This document shows, in pieces, positions 38,120 through 43,366 of a stretch of 64,000 nucleotides of DNA (position 1 is the stretch's first letter; each line of letters starts with the position of its first letter). A program made the translations under genes and the position numbers. Under the pieces are notes generated by a model, which did no database searches, was not told where the DNA came from, and saw nothing but the letters and a program-made list of their open reading frames with translations. The DNA comes from Ophiura sarsii (lineage: Eukaryota > Echinodermata > Ophiuroidea > Amphilepidida > Ophiuridae): the NCBI GenBank assembly GCA_035610835.1, contig CM069459.1:54417316-54481315 (forward strand), written 5' to 3'.

Positions 38120-41100
38120 GTACCGTATCCCAATTCTGACATTTTTGACACATTTTGTGAAAGTTAGGAATGTCGTCTGCAGATGCCTACCGCGTGGAAA
38201 GTGTTAAAGCGAAAAATGGAATCATCTTTGGGAGTCGACTTGAGTATCCCTCATTGCATGCATTCCCGGCATGCATTGAGGATGTTGAGTGGGAGAAGAA
38301 AGTTTCTTCCTATTTGTTATTTGTTATGCGCTATGGTACCATTGTATTATGTGTTAGAGCGCTACATAAATGCTCATTGTAACGTTTTTATGTTGTTACG
38401 TCAGATTTACGCGACAGTCGCCAAAGTTATAATTTGCATCACCATACGTACAATTACCCATACAAATTGAATTGTGGCTAATGCAAATACATATCCCGAC
38501 ATTGTCGTGAAAATGTTTGCATTGACCTCAGCTCAATTTTCACTGCTGCTGGAACGTTTGGTGATGTGAAGTATTACGTACAAGTCACTTATACGTATGA
38601 GCCATACGCACTGGTTGTGCAGTGTAACCTTCATGAAATTAGTGTCTTACTTAATAGTATACAAATATTGAATGCCCGAGAGTGTGATAGTACAAACTAA
38701 ATCACGAGGTCAAATTTGGATTTTTCCATTGCACGAGGCGAAGCCATGTGTAATGGAATAATCCAAATCGGAGTGATATAATGTTACTATTGCACAAGCG
38801 AACGTCATTCAATATTTATTTTATATCATGATATCACATTATTCTTTTCCAGCCATAATGATATTAAAAAACTATCACATGGTTGAGATCAAGCCTATGA
38901 TATAAATAGGCCTATAAAAGCTTTCGGTAACACAAATGTAATATAATGTTAGGGGAGCATCAGATTTAATTTTAAAGGGATACCAAAATCGACGTCTACA
39001 TTCCTTATTGTCAAAGAACGTCATGATTTTGATGACTCCATGTACCTATAGTTACCTCTGTGTCTTTCTCAATCTAATGACACCGCGTGGAGCATATCAT
39101 CGTGTTCTAAAGCTATTAAAACAACATCCGGTGGTTTTTAAAGTAGAGTTCGGATTTGTTTCTCTCAATCGCCTCTGTGAACATCGTGGGATGGGTTTTG
39201 TACGACTGAATCCATTGACAAACAATTACGAAGGCTACTTTGATGAAACGTCAGTTTAACACTTTCCACGCGGCAAGCGTCTCCAGACGATAATCCAAAA
39301 TGTCACAAAATGTTTTCAAAATTGTTGAATTTCTTTACCATATTTGGAATCGCCATGTGAAATGCATTAAAATAAGTACAAATATGCCTAGTATTAGTTC
39401 AGTAAATCTTGAGATAGACTTCGAAAGTAAGGAAAGGTTTCTGAAAAATCTATTGTGTATATGGTAGCATAATGGCCGCATGGAAAGTTCACTACAGGGT
39501 ATCCCAGTAAAAATTACAACGTGAATTTGAGTGATTATAACTTCTTAAATAAGTGTCGTAAATAAACAATTAAAAGTCAGATTTAATTGATATCTGAAGA
39601 AAACCACATTTGGTTCAGTTCAGTAGTTACGGAGAAATGAGCGATTACGCAACAGTAGTCAGGATACACTTCCATCCAAGTCTGCACGTTTCACAGATTT
39701 TTACTTGTGCAGGTAGTTACTTGCTCATCATTCAGTTTTCAATTAGCCAGTACAATTTGATAATAATTATGATCAAAGCTTTTCTTCATGTTATAAGAGT
39801 ACTGAGTAATCAATATAGTAACATTCAGAACGACCAGAAAACAAAAATCTTGCGATAATAAGTTGACCTTCATGTGCAAAATTCGCGTAAATAAAATATG
39901 AGTTCAGCCTTTGATTTTATCTAGTTGAAAATATGAAGATAAAAACCTTAATAATGTTTTGATGCAATGTTATTGGTTATCTTGAACTTGGTTAGAAAAT
40001 GTTCAACATTTTGTTTTCAATTGTGATAGATAGATTGAACTTATCGTCAACCTTTTACAGATATTAAATTTAATATGTGATGAAAATAACCGTGATCAGA
40101 GTCATGTGCAATAGTATGTTAGACTTTGTTAATAATTGGCATATTATTTAGTTAGGAGGCAAAATTAGAACTAGAAAAAGAAGTTAATGAATGTTATGTT
40201 TGCCCTTGCAAACTACAGAGGCATCAGTTCGAGTTCCATAATTGCAAAAACATATAACCGTATGTTGCTTAACAGGATTAGACCGCATATAGCAAACTGA
40301 GACCAAACCATTGTGGCTTTAGAGAAAACAGATCCACAGTGAGCCAGATTATTGCACTTCGCAGAATAATTAAAGGGATACACGACAAAAACTTCCCCGC
40401 AATAATGACATAAATAGACTTCAAGAACGAATTTGATACGATCCACAGAGGCAAAGATGATCAAAATGTTAGCATATGGAATACTAAAATTCATAGTCGA
40501 TGCTACTGTGTAGCAGCGATACTTACCACAACACAAAGGCCAAAATGACAACTCCTAATGGGGACACTGATGAATTTGATATATTGACGGGTGTTCTCCA
40601 AGGTGATAATCTTGATCCGTATCTCTTCACAATATAATAGTGCTGGATTACTGCCTACAAACTGCCATAGAAGGAAGTGAGGAAGTCCTGGGTTTTACAG
40701 CCAACCCCAGGTGCAGCCGCAGAGTTGGACCACTGATGGTAACCGATTCGGATTTCGCTAATGACATAGCACTAGTGTCTGACACTGCTGGCCAGGCGCA
40801 GAAACTCTTGAAAAGAGTAGAAAAAGGCTGGTTGCTCTACGTGTTGGCCTCCACGTGAACGCCAAGATAACGAAATATATGGTGTTTATCCAGCATGACC
40901 AACAGGATCAGGTGACCATTAAAACTACCGATGGAACCAGTCTGGAAGTAGTCAATTACTTTAAATATCTGGGATCTTGGACATCGAGCAGCTTGTAAGA
41001 TATCAAAACAAGGAAGGCACTAGAATGGAAGGCGTGTAATAAGCTCAACAAGATCCAACCTACCAAGATCCACAAACATTAAGCTATTTCAAGCTACAGT

Positions 41101-43088
41101 GACATGAGGGGAGAGCCTCGCTTTCAATGTGGTTCCATTTGTACTATACATGTAGCGTATAGTGTAGATATACTAAATCAGCAAATAACGTAAAGATAAT
41201 CATCAACATAGCCCAAATCCAAATTGTCATTTAATTCCGACATCGCCTTCATGCCAAAATAAGCAAATAACAGCACTTCCGGGTTGAGATTTGCCGCGAA
41301 AGTCCGTGAGTACAACGATGCATAACTTCCGAATTCAGCACCTGAGTTTCGATATGATCATATCGAAACTAAGAAAACCATGAAATGGTATATGATAAAC
41401 GGCGAATGATGGTAAACTGTTTCAGATGGTAGTTAGTATATATGTGCCTAAGTATTACTTTGATGCAAAAAAAACTGATTTCCAGGATAATTGAGGGCGC
41501 ACTCCCATATCCATACGTATCTCTCAATGCCCCTTTAAGGAAGGACAAATAAGTGGAAAGAAGTGAAAATCGAACAGAAACTTTATCCTTCGAGCCAAAA
41601 CATTTAAATGTATGTGTAATCGTGCATTACGTAACTTAAGTGACTTTCATCAAGGTAATTATAGGACCGGGAACGTTGACTTTGGTGGAATTGCGCCTAT
41701 TTGAAGAATCCCAAGGAGTTACTTATATATCAACTAAATGATAATTTGTCCAGGAATGATACCAAATACGAAACAAATTTGTCAGAAACCTTTCCCAAAT
41801 TGCAAGGTCTATCTTAAGGATTACTGGATCAATACTAGGCATGTGTATACTTATGTTAATACATTTCTCATGGTGATTCCAAATGTGGGGAAGAGATTCA
41901 ATAAAATTGACATTTTAAAAACATTTTTTGATATTTTGGAACTGTCGTCTGCAGACGCCTGTCGCATGGAAAGGGTTAATACTGGCCAGATTCGTGTAAA
42001 TATCTTGTTAAAAATTCGCACGCTACGCGCATTAAGTTTAGGATGCGACGTCATTCGGTGAAATGAAAAACACAACACACTGCGCCATTTTTTTACGTAA
42101 AAGGGTCGAACGAACAAAATCCATTTGCCCCCCCCCCCCCTCTAATACAGACCCCAGATACGCCACTGATTATAGACCGTCTTGACAATGCAAGAACGTC
42201 GTAAGTGAAATTTTGGTCATTTTGTTTGGTGTAAAAGCTTAATTATTTGATTAGACATTAATTATTGCAATTTGAAGACTAAAATGTCTTAATGAGTGCT
42301 TAAATTGGCCTACATTTTCATAAATATCAGTTCACCTCACTTTAGTCGAAAATATCACTTACCACGTTTTGCAATTAAAATTAAAATATTGAAATTAATG
42401 CAACTAAGAAATAATCACTTCGCTAGATCACTGGTTTTACATGTAAACATGTAAATGGTCTTGGAAATTCGAAATATGGACCGAGTTTTATTTAAGTGAT
42501 TGTTTTCTTGGCCATCTAAAATTCAGAGATTTTGAACTAATGTGGCTAATATCATACTTATTTCAATATTAATGGCAAGGGGGGGGGGGGGGGGATGGTG
42601 GGGGTACATGTTTTTCGAGTTAACATATAATAGACGAATGATCAATATGTTAATTCTCTTCTGTTAGAAACCTGATGCCCATTGATATTTTCCTTTTTTC
42701 ATTAACTTGACAACAAGGCTCACTCAGACCAAGGCATTACACACAAGTCTTTGCTCAGACAGACCAACTTGACGTGTGTGTTATTTCCCCTTGTCTTTCC
42801 GATTCTTTTTGGGCATTTTCCTGGATGCGATGTCTCTCAGATTCTTCTCCTTCTTGCAATCGAATAATTGGGGCCAAAGTGTGACGTATCTTCTGTTGAA
42901 AACCAATTACGAGACTCACATGACGATATCTTACCTTGACACCCCAGTATTTCAAACCGCATGCTTATGTAACCGTTCCAGTCAAGACTGTTCCACTCAG
43001 TAGGACGTATTCTGATACGAGTAACCCGAACCTCAGACGTGAATAAGCTTGTAACATGACTACTAGTGTCTGAATTTCCCGGAAAGAC
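14874..43088 (-). CDS. adhesion G-protein-coupled receptor with discoidin (F5/8C) domain, GAIN/GPS and 7TM; 5' incomplete
   Basis: Gene-level entry for 20 exons on the minus strand (transcription right to left). Joined exon lengths sum to 2,424 bp, that is 807 codons plus stop, with every junction in phase. Order of the product: second half of an F5/8 type C domain (about residues 1-51), Ser/Thr/Pro-rich stalk (52-147), GAIN-like region with the GPS at its end (148-442), seven transmembrane helices (443-697), and a 110-residue cytoplasmic tail. Adhesion GPCRs cleave themselves at the GPS and signal through a tethered agonist; the discoidin domain would be a cell-surface or matrix ligand-binding module. 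The first half of that domain, the signal peptide and any further ectodomain are missing: the tandem array begins 279 bp upstream of the first visible exon. I cannot assign a receptor subfamily or name. Confidence 0.85.
15181..15622. mobile_element. MITE with 24-bp terminal inverted repeats
   Basis: TGTGATGTGATCTGTGAAAA at 15181 and TTTTCACAGATCGCATCACA ending at 15622 are inverted with one mismatch over 24 bp. The interior is AT-rich and non-coding. Lies in the last receptor intron. Confidence 0.85.
15914..16138. mobile_element. MITE family A copy
   Basis: Starts TTAACACTTTCCACGCGGC, holds GTCGTCTGCAGACGCC and ends GCCGCGTGAAAAGTATTAA. Lies in the last receptor intron. Confidence 0.92.
16412..16569 (-). 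CDS. aGPCR exon 19: cytoplasmic tail
   Basis: 158-bp exon, phase 1 to 0, acceptor CCCAATGCAG| and donor AATGCA|GTAAGT. Hydrophilic, low-complexity tail (ADPEGASRNGDNRDTGAVAE). No domain recognised; possible phosphorylation sites among Ser and Thr. Confidence 0.72.
16935..16986 (-). CDS. aGPCR exon 18: cytoplasmic tail
   Basis: 52-bp exon, phase 0 to 1, with a strong pyrimidine tract and acceptor TTTTTTTCTTCAG| and donor CAAG|GTACG. Encodes NNSGTTSKQITGSTCDQ. No motif recognised; supported by splice sites and phase. Confidence 0.7.
17137..17549. mobile_element. TA-flanked MITE, second mariner-like family
   Basis: Ends TACGGGCATGTCAAAAAGTA and TTTATTTGACACGCCCTGTA form imperfect inverted repeats with terminal TA. 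About 413 bp, no coding capacity seen. Confidence 0.6.
18081..18161 (-). CDS. aGPCR exon 17: helix 8 and proximal cytoplasmic tail
   Basis: 81-bp exon, phase 0 to 0, acceptor CCATCTTAG| and donor GCT|GTAAGTAAA. Encodes VRNIFKRTLERHQLSTENN, a basic amphipathic segment directly after LNKE, as expected for helix 8. Confidence 0.8.
18437..18748. mobile_element. TA-flanked mariner-like MITE
   Basis: Terminal inverted repeats TACAGGGTGAGTCAGAAAG and CTTTCTGACTCACCCTGTA, with TA at both ends as in Tc1/mariner insertions; 312 bp and non-coding. It lies in the receptor intron between exons 17 and 16. Confidence 0.85.
19140..19308 (-). CDS. aGPCR exon 16: TM6 and TM7
   Basis: 169-bp exon, phase 2 to 0, acceptor TTTTCAG| and donor AAGGAG|GTACG. 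Encodes KGTLVLTPLLGTTWLFGFLG (TM6, with the P-L-L-G-x-T-W-x-F-G signature) and YLFVICNSLQGFLVFILYCL (TM7, N-S-x-Q-G-x-x-x-F) ending in LNKE. A MITE copy begins 28 bp upstream of the acceptor. Confidence 0.95.
19337..19551. mobile_element. MITE family A copy, next to the TM6/TM7 exon
   Basis: Starts TTAACATTATTCACGCGGC and ends GCCGCGTGGAAACTGTTAA; the internal CTGCAGACG palindrome is deleted. It ends 28 bp from the acceptor of exon 16. Confidence 0.88.
19625..19716 (-). CDS. aGPCR exon 15: TM5 end and intracellular loop 3
   Basis: 92-bp exon, phase 0 to 2, acceptor TTTTTTAAG| and donor ATCAG|GTAATT. Encodes INTIILVIIGRILWRSVRAV, the N-x-x-x-(L/V) TM5 end, followed by a basic/acidic loop (NPNPDEMVGIR). 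Confidence 0.9.
20881..20996. repeat. dispersed minisatellite, two to three units
   Basis: Units GACCAGCCYGYCMACCTATGATACAY repeat at 20897, 20943 and, partly, 20990. The same unit forms a larger array at 22664-22835 and single reversed copies at 19880-19924 and 20084-20128. Confidence 0.8.
21487..21553 (-). CDS. aGPCR exon 14: ECL2 and start of TM5
   Basis: 67-bp exon, phase 2 to 0, acceptor TTGTTTCAG| and donor ATATTG|GTAAGC. Encodes CWLNTNSGLIWAFAAPAALV: the ECL2 Cys-Trp-Leu that disulphide-bonds to TM3, then the W-A-F-x-x-P start of TM5. Confidence 0.93.
22206..22429 (-). CDS. aGPCR exon 13: TM3 and TM4
   Basis: 224-bp exon, phase 0 to 2, acceptor CTTAAACAG| and donor CCAG|GTGAGT. Encodes the conserved extracellular Cys (LACNT), LHYLFLSVFAWFGVEGINLY (TM3, with W-x-x-x-E-G-x-x-L-Y) and LGWGVPVPIVAISAA (TM4, G-W-G-x-P). 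These are diagnostic for adhesion GPCRs. Confidence 0.95.
22664..22835. repeat. minisatellite, about 48-bp unit, four copies
   Basis: TTGACCAGCCCGCCC recurs at 22682, 22725, 22773 and 22821, each preceded by GGCTGGAGTAAGTTTYCC and followed by ACCTATGATACAC. Lies in the intron between exons 13 and 12. Confidence 0.9.
22948..23053 (-). CDS. aGPCR exon 12: TM2
   Basis: 106-bp exon, phase 2 to 0, acceptor TTTTACAG| and donor CACAGG|GTAAGTC. Encodes RIQIHINLSVSLLLAQFVFL then IGVDRTEH, the I-H-x-N-L...L-L-x-A-x-x-x-F-L-x-G-x-D pattern of aGPCR TM2. A MITE copy begins 31 bp upstream of the acceptor. Confidence 0.93.
23085..23299. mobile_element. MITE family A copy, next to the TM2 exon
   Basis: Starts TTAAAACACTTTTCACACG and ends GCCGCGTGCAAAGTATTAA, with GTCGTTTGCAGAGGAC inside. 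31 bp upstream of the acceptor of exon 12. Confidence 0.88.
23813..23916 (-). CDS. aGPCR exon 11: TM1
   Basis: 104-bp exon, phase 0 to 2, acceptor CCAATCAG| and donor TTCAA|GTAAGTG. Encodes LTKIGCSVSILSLLITIVVF, matching TM1 of family B2 receptors (I-x-x-x-G-C-x-x-S-x-x-x-L-L-x-T). A MITE copy begins 55 bp upstream of the acceptor. Confidence 0.92.
23972..24205. mobile_element. MITE family A copy, next to the TM1 exon
   Basis: Starts about ACTTTTTACGCAGCAGGC, holds GTCTGCAGACGACATTCC and ends GCCGCGTGGATAGTGTTAA. 55 bp upstream of the acceptor of exon 11. Confidence 0.88.
24688..24814 (-). CDS. aGPCR exon 10: GPS cleavage site and tethered agonist
   Basis: 127-bp exon, phase 2 to 0, acceptor ACACACAG| and donor AAT|GTAAGTA. 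Contains STSCSTKHTTSFAVLLQ, equivalent to the family's C-S-C-N-H-L-T-S-F-A-V-L. Cleavage would fall between the two Thr after His; TSFAVLL would be the tethered agonist. Unusual: the Gly-Cys of the canonical motif is missing (AGN here), the second Cys of the CSC pair is Thr, and the second Trp is absent, so only one of the two GPS disulphides can form. Confidence 0.9.
25036..25115. mobile_element. MITE family A, truncated copy
   Basis: Only the first 80 bp remain: TTAACGTTTTCCACGCGAC followed by GGCAGCAGACGAC and ACACATTTTTGATAA. Confidence 0.75.
25504..25589 (-). CDS. aGPCR exon 9: first half of GPS (CxFW)
   Basis: 86-bp exon, phase 0 to 2, acceptor GTTTTATAG| and donor ACAGA|GTAAGT. Contains ETICAFWNETT, the Cys-x-Phe-Trp start of the GPS motif. 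A truncated MITE copy starts 35 bp upstream of the acceptor. Confidence 0.85.
25625..25800. mobile_element. MITE family A, truncated copy next to the GPS exon
   Basis: Starts TTAACACTTTCCACACGGC with GTCGGCAGACGACAGTTC, and keeps AGTATTGGTTCAGTAATTC; the far terminus is lost. 35 bp upstream of the acceptor of exon 9. Confidence 0.85.
26394..26496 (-). CDS. aGPCR exon 8: GAIN subdomain B, pre-GPS strands
   Basis: 103-bp exon, phase 2 to 0, acceptor TTCTTGCAG| and donor GTTGAG|GTACG. Encodes LLVGSGILAVQLSI and IAIEVIIPVE, resembling the V-x-S-x-x-(I/V)... and PV-x-(I/L) strands just before the GPS in GAIN domains. Confidence 0.8.
26662..26734 (-). CDS. aGPCR exon 7: GAIN subdomain B strand exon
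   Basis: 73-bp exon, phase 1 to 2, acceptor TTATGCAG| and donor AACCG|GTTAGT. Encodes KVLTAVFVDKTPNETYVTL, alternating hydrophobic residues as in the GAIN beta-sandwich, with one N-glycosylation sequon (Asn-Glu-Thr). Confidence 0.75.
26843..26944. repeat. inverted repeat with 31-nt arms
   Basis: AGGAGACATGGTCCTCTGGA (26843) pairs with TCCAGGGGACCATCACTCCT (26925), and the arms continue with GCC(T/A)TAGTCCG. G+C-rich compared with its surroundings; probably a small MITE. Confidence 0.8.
27241..27460. repeat. cluster of GGTTAG / TTAACC words and short repeats
   Basis: GGTTAGTTAACC occurs twice, GATGGATTCACAC twice in tandem, and CTAGGTTAG/CTAACCTCTAGG forms an inverted pair. Looks like a decayed inverted-repeat element; no coding. 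Confidence 0.5.
28444..28614 (-). CDS. aGPCR exon 6: GAIN-region exon
   Basis: 171-bp exon, phase 1 to 1, pyrimidine-rich acceptor ending TTCGAAG| and donor CAAG|GTATG. Encodes AAVAKHIPEDHGSEDDVT and then beta-strand-like sequence ending EVLAKLPQ, consistent with the transition from helical subdomain A to the beta-rich subdomain B of GAIN. Confidence 0.8.
28916..29141. mobile_element. MITE family A copy next to exon 5 donor
   Basis: Starts TTAACATTTTCAAAGCTATT, holds GTCGTCTGCACACG and ends GCCGCGTGAAAAGTATTG. It begins 22 bp past the exon 5 donor in the direction of transcription. Confidence 0.88.
29163..29271 (-). CDS. aGPCR exon 5: GAIN-region exon
   Basis: 109-bp exon, phase 0 to 1, acceptor CCCGAACAG| and donor ATTG|GTAAG. 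Encodes a helical segment (DRAIELIAEIAQHMPEGK). A MITE copy (28916-29141) ends about 22 bp past the donor. Confidence 0.8.
29389..29443. repeat. perfect-looking hairpin
   Basis: GAGACTAATATAA (29399) pairs with TTATATTAGTCTC (29421), with outer AGCTAGTATC on both sides. Short; a decayed related word lies at 34405. Confidence 0.75.
30037..30087 (-). CDS. aGPCR exon 4: short GAIN-region exon
   Basis: 51-bp exon, phase 0 to 0, acceptor TTCATTCAG| and donor ACG|GTAAGA. Encodes VIFDVVFKDIIPTAKET. It is short, so it is supported mainly by good splice sites and the phase match with both neighbours. Confidence 0.65.
30214..30960. repeat. direct duplication flanking a small inverted-repeat element
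   Basis: 30214-30345 and 30826-30960 share AAAATCATGGTACAAGT, CAGACACTATTAACA and TATGGAC.GCA. Between them, 30416-30652 is bounded by inverted arms (AGTTACAATCCCAAAT... and ATTTGGGATTGTAACTT) around a GC-richer core with GGCCGGCC. Confidence 0.75.
31073..31217. repeat. 24-bp minisatellite, about six units
   Basis: Units CAACCAATCAGAGCACAGCT plus CART repeat with few changes; each unit contains CCAAT. The frame stays open and would encode Gln/Ser-rich repeats, but no start, splice sites or gene context support translation. Confidence 0.85.
31295..31505 (-). mobile_element. CR1/L2-like LINE 3' fragment
   Basis: Minus-strand reading gives WNSLLKKSGHASFKKILKSH-like sequence (with frame damage), corresponding to the end of the polyprotein seen at 8085-8250, followed by a tail with GGCGCCTTATAAATGTATG repeats. 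Heavily truncated. Confidence 0.6.
31749..31826 (+). ncRNA. tRNA-like gene or pseudogene with Pol III terminator
   Basis: A box TGGCCCAATGGACAAGGC and perfect B box GGTTCGATTCC, followed directly by TTTT (31823-31826). Acceptor strands GGTCTTG and CGAGATC pair fully (two G-U), and the anticodon stem GTTGA/TCAAC is perfect. However, the loop reads CAAGCAA, so U33 is replaced by A; the nominal anticodon would be AGC, while the D arm resembles tRNA-Arg. The T stem pairs as six rather than five. More likely a recent pseudogene or SINE head than a working tRNA. Confidence 0.55.
32036..32370 (+). mobile_element. tRNA-derived SINE
   Basis: A tRNA-like head (GGTCCAGCGGAACAGG as A-box region; GGTTCTAGTCCCG as B box, about 32084-32096), a body starting GTGTCCTTGGGCAAGATACT, which is a widespread SINE core-like word in invertebrates, and an LINE-type tail GAAAAGCGCTATATATAAGA. 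It ends just before receptor exon 3. Confidence 0.75.
32386..32549 (-). CDS. aGPCR exon 3: start of GAIN-like region
   Basis: 164-bp exon, phase 1 to 0, acceptor ACCACAG| and donor GGAGAG|GTAGG. Encodes a helical, charged segment (EEAFESHVEVALDILRDHL and VTDQLERLGE) of the kind found in the alpha-helical subdomain A of GAIN domains. Phase 1 joins the stalk exon directly, making Gly-Leu-Gly-Thr. Confidence 0.75.
32925..33010. mobile_element. LINE/SINE 3' tail remnant
   Basis: ATAACATTTATAAAGCAAGC then GCCTTATGTTGCAC on the plus strand is the reverse of the tail type seen at 31295-31370; only the tail is recognisable. Confidence 0.45.
33428..33780. mobile_element. TTAA-flanked MITE, family B, copy 2
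   Basis: Ends TTAAAGGTAGATGTTCCGAT and ATCGGGTCATCTACCTTTAA. The interior has GGTGGTTACCACC and CCCATTGAGTAGTAC, matching copy 1 in the opposite orientation. Non-coding. Confidence 0.8.
34268..34398. mobile_element. MITE family A, half copy
   Basis: Keeps AAATAAGTACAAACGTTAGT to the terminus AGCCGCATGGAAAGTGTTAA; the other half is missing. Confidence 0.82.
35428..36227. mobile_element. 800-bp near-perfect foldback element with TTAA ends
   Basis: Two arms of almost 390 bp, mostly identical in reverse complement, meet at a short AT-rich centre (about 35816-35845). Ends are TTAAGGTGGCTCTATTGGCC and GGCCAATAGAGCCACCTTAA. Matching internal landmarks: AGTTTGTGGACTAACGAGAT (35692) and ATCTCATTAGTCCACAAACT (35946). 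No protein seen. It lies in the intron between exons 2 and 3, ending 33 bp from the exon 2 donor. Confidence 0.93.
36260..36547 (-). CDS. aGPCR exon 2: Ser/Thr/Pro-rich stalk
   Basis: 288-bp exon, phase 1 to 1, between acceptor ATCTAAAG| and donor AAAAG|GTATACC. About 96 residues dominated by Thr, Ser, Gly, Ala and Pro (for example EETTEAPTSQPS and SSTAATTSSPT), a mucin-like, probably heavily O-glycosylated linker between the adhesion domain and the GAIN domain. An 800-bp foldback element ends only 33 bp past the donor. Confidence 0.75.
36588..38030. other. intron between receptor exons 1 and 2, nothing coding recognised
   Basis: Non-coding apart from the small duplications listed at 37403-37625. 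Confidence 0.4.
37403..37625. repeat. short direct duplications
   Basis: GGGTGACGTTCTGGAA...CCCTCAGTC at 37408 and again near 37590, and an 18-bp tandem GTTGCCATACCAATTATG near 37483-37518. No gene recognised. Confidence 0.6.
38031..38119. repeat. (ATT)n microsatellite
   Basis: About 29 ATT repeats with a few interruptions, directly followed by a MITE family A fragment. Confidence 0.95.
38131..38207. mobile_element. MITE family A, terminal fragment
   Basis: TTTTTGACACATTTTGTGAA, GTCGTCTGCAGATGCC and CGCGTGGAAAGTGTTAA, directly after an ATT microsatellite that probably replaced the rest. Confidence 0.82.
39256..39490. mobile_element. MITE family A copy
   Basis: Starts TTAACACTTTCCACGCGGC with GTCTCCAGACGATAATCC and ends GGCCGCATGGAAAGT. 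Confidence 0.9.
40195..41100 (+). pseudogene. non-LTR retrotransposon reverse transcriptase fragment, inactive
   Basis: Fragments of a reverse transcriptase in plus-strand frames: NYRGISSSSIIAKTYNRMLL (domain 2 start), ALRRIIKGIHDKNFPAI, IDFKNEFDTIH, GVLQGDN, VTDSDFANDIALVSDT (the catalytic A-D-D box reads A-N-D), and FKYLGSW. Several stop codons and at least two frameshifts. Lies in the intron between receptor exons 2 and 1. Exact clade not decided. Confidence 0.8.
41270..41538. mobile_element. TTAA-flanked MITE, family C, copy 2
   Basis: Shares with 7462-7738 the palindrome GTTTCGATATGATCATATCG, the GTTTCAGATGGTAGTTAGTA block and the right end CTCAATGCCCCTTTAA. The left limit is uncertain. 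Confidence 0.55.
41750..41979. mobile_element. MITE family A copy
   Basis: Keeps TTGTCAGAAACCTTTCCC, GATCAATACTAGGCATGT, GTCGTCTGCAGACGCC and terminus GTCGCATGGAAAGGGTTAA; the left terminus is degraded. Confidence 0.85.
42128..42176. mobile_element. hAT-like right terminus with poly-C
   Basis: A 13-C run followed by ACCCCAGATACGCCACTG, the reverse of a CAGTGGCGTATCTGGGG terminus, similar to the start at 3358. Left border unknown. Confidence 0.4.
42935..43088 (-). CDS. aGPCR exon 1 (visible): C-terminal half of F5/8 type C (discoidin) domain
   Basis: 154-bp exon, acceptor AATATAG| at 43089 and donor CAAG|GTAAGA at 42935, phase 0 to 1. The translation carries the hallmark end of a discoidin domain: VFPGNSD, then VTRIRIRPTEWN and finally RFEILGC, matching the family pattern of F.GN.D, R.IRI.P..W and (E)LLGC. 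The preceding half (W-L-x-V-D-L-G region) should sit in an upstream exon ending in phase 0, which is not in the 279 bp before the array nor recognisable in the array unit. Confidence 0.85.
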
Positions 43089-43366
43089 CTATATTTATTA
43101 TGGTAATTATTAGGAAGAAAAAAGTGCATTATTATTTCATTAATCTTAGGTATATTATAGGCCGAACTAGTGACATATCCACCTCACCCCCCCCCCCCCC
43201 GGGCCTAAACTAAGGAAAAATACCGGCTGCATATATTTCTTTGGCAACTGTGACACCAACGCCCTGTGTGGCTTTTTTCCCAACATTGAACTTAGTCCGC
43301 TAAAACACATTTATTCACTTAAGTCGTAAGTTAGGCCTATAGATGATCAAAATATTGCATAGGACT
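43089..43366. other. stretch between the discoidin exon and the array
   Basis: No exon recognised. Contains a 14-C run (43187-43200) and, on the minus strand, an AATAAA at 43310-43315, about 50 bp past the stop that ends the truncated exon-like ORF of unit 1. The homopolymer is a likely weak point of the assembly. Confidence 0.5.
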
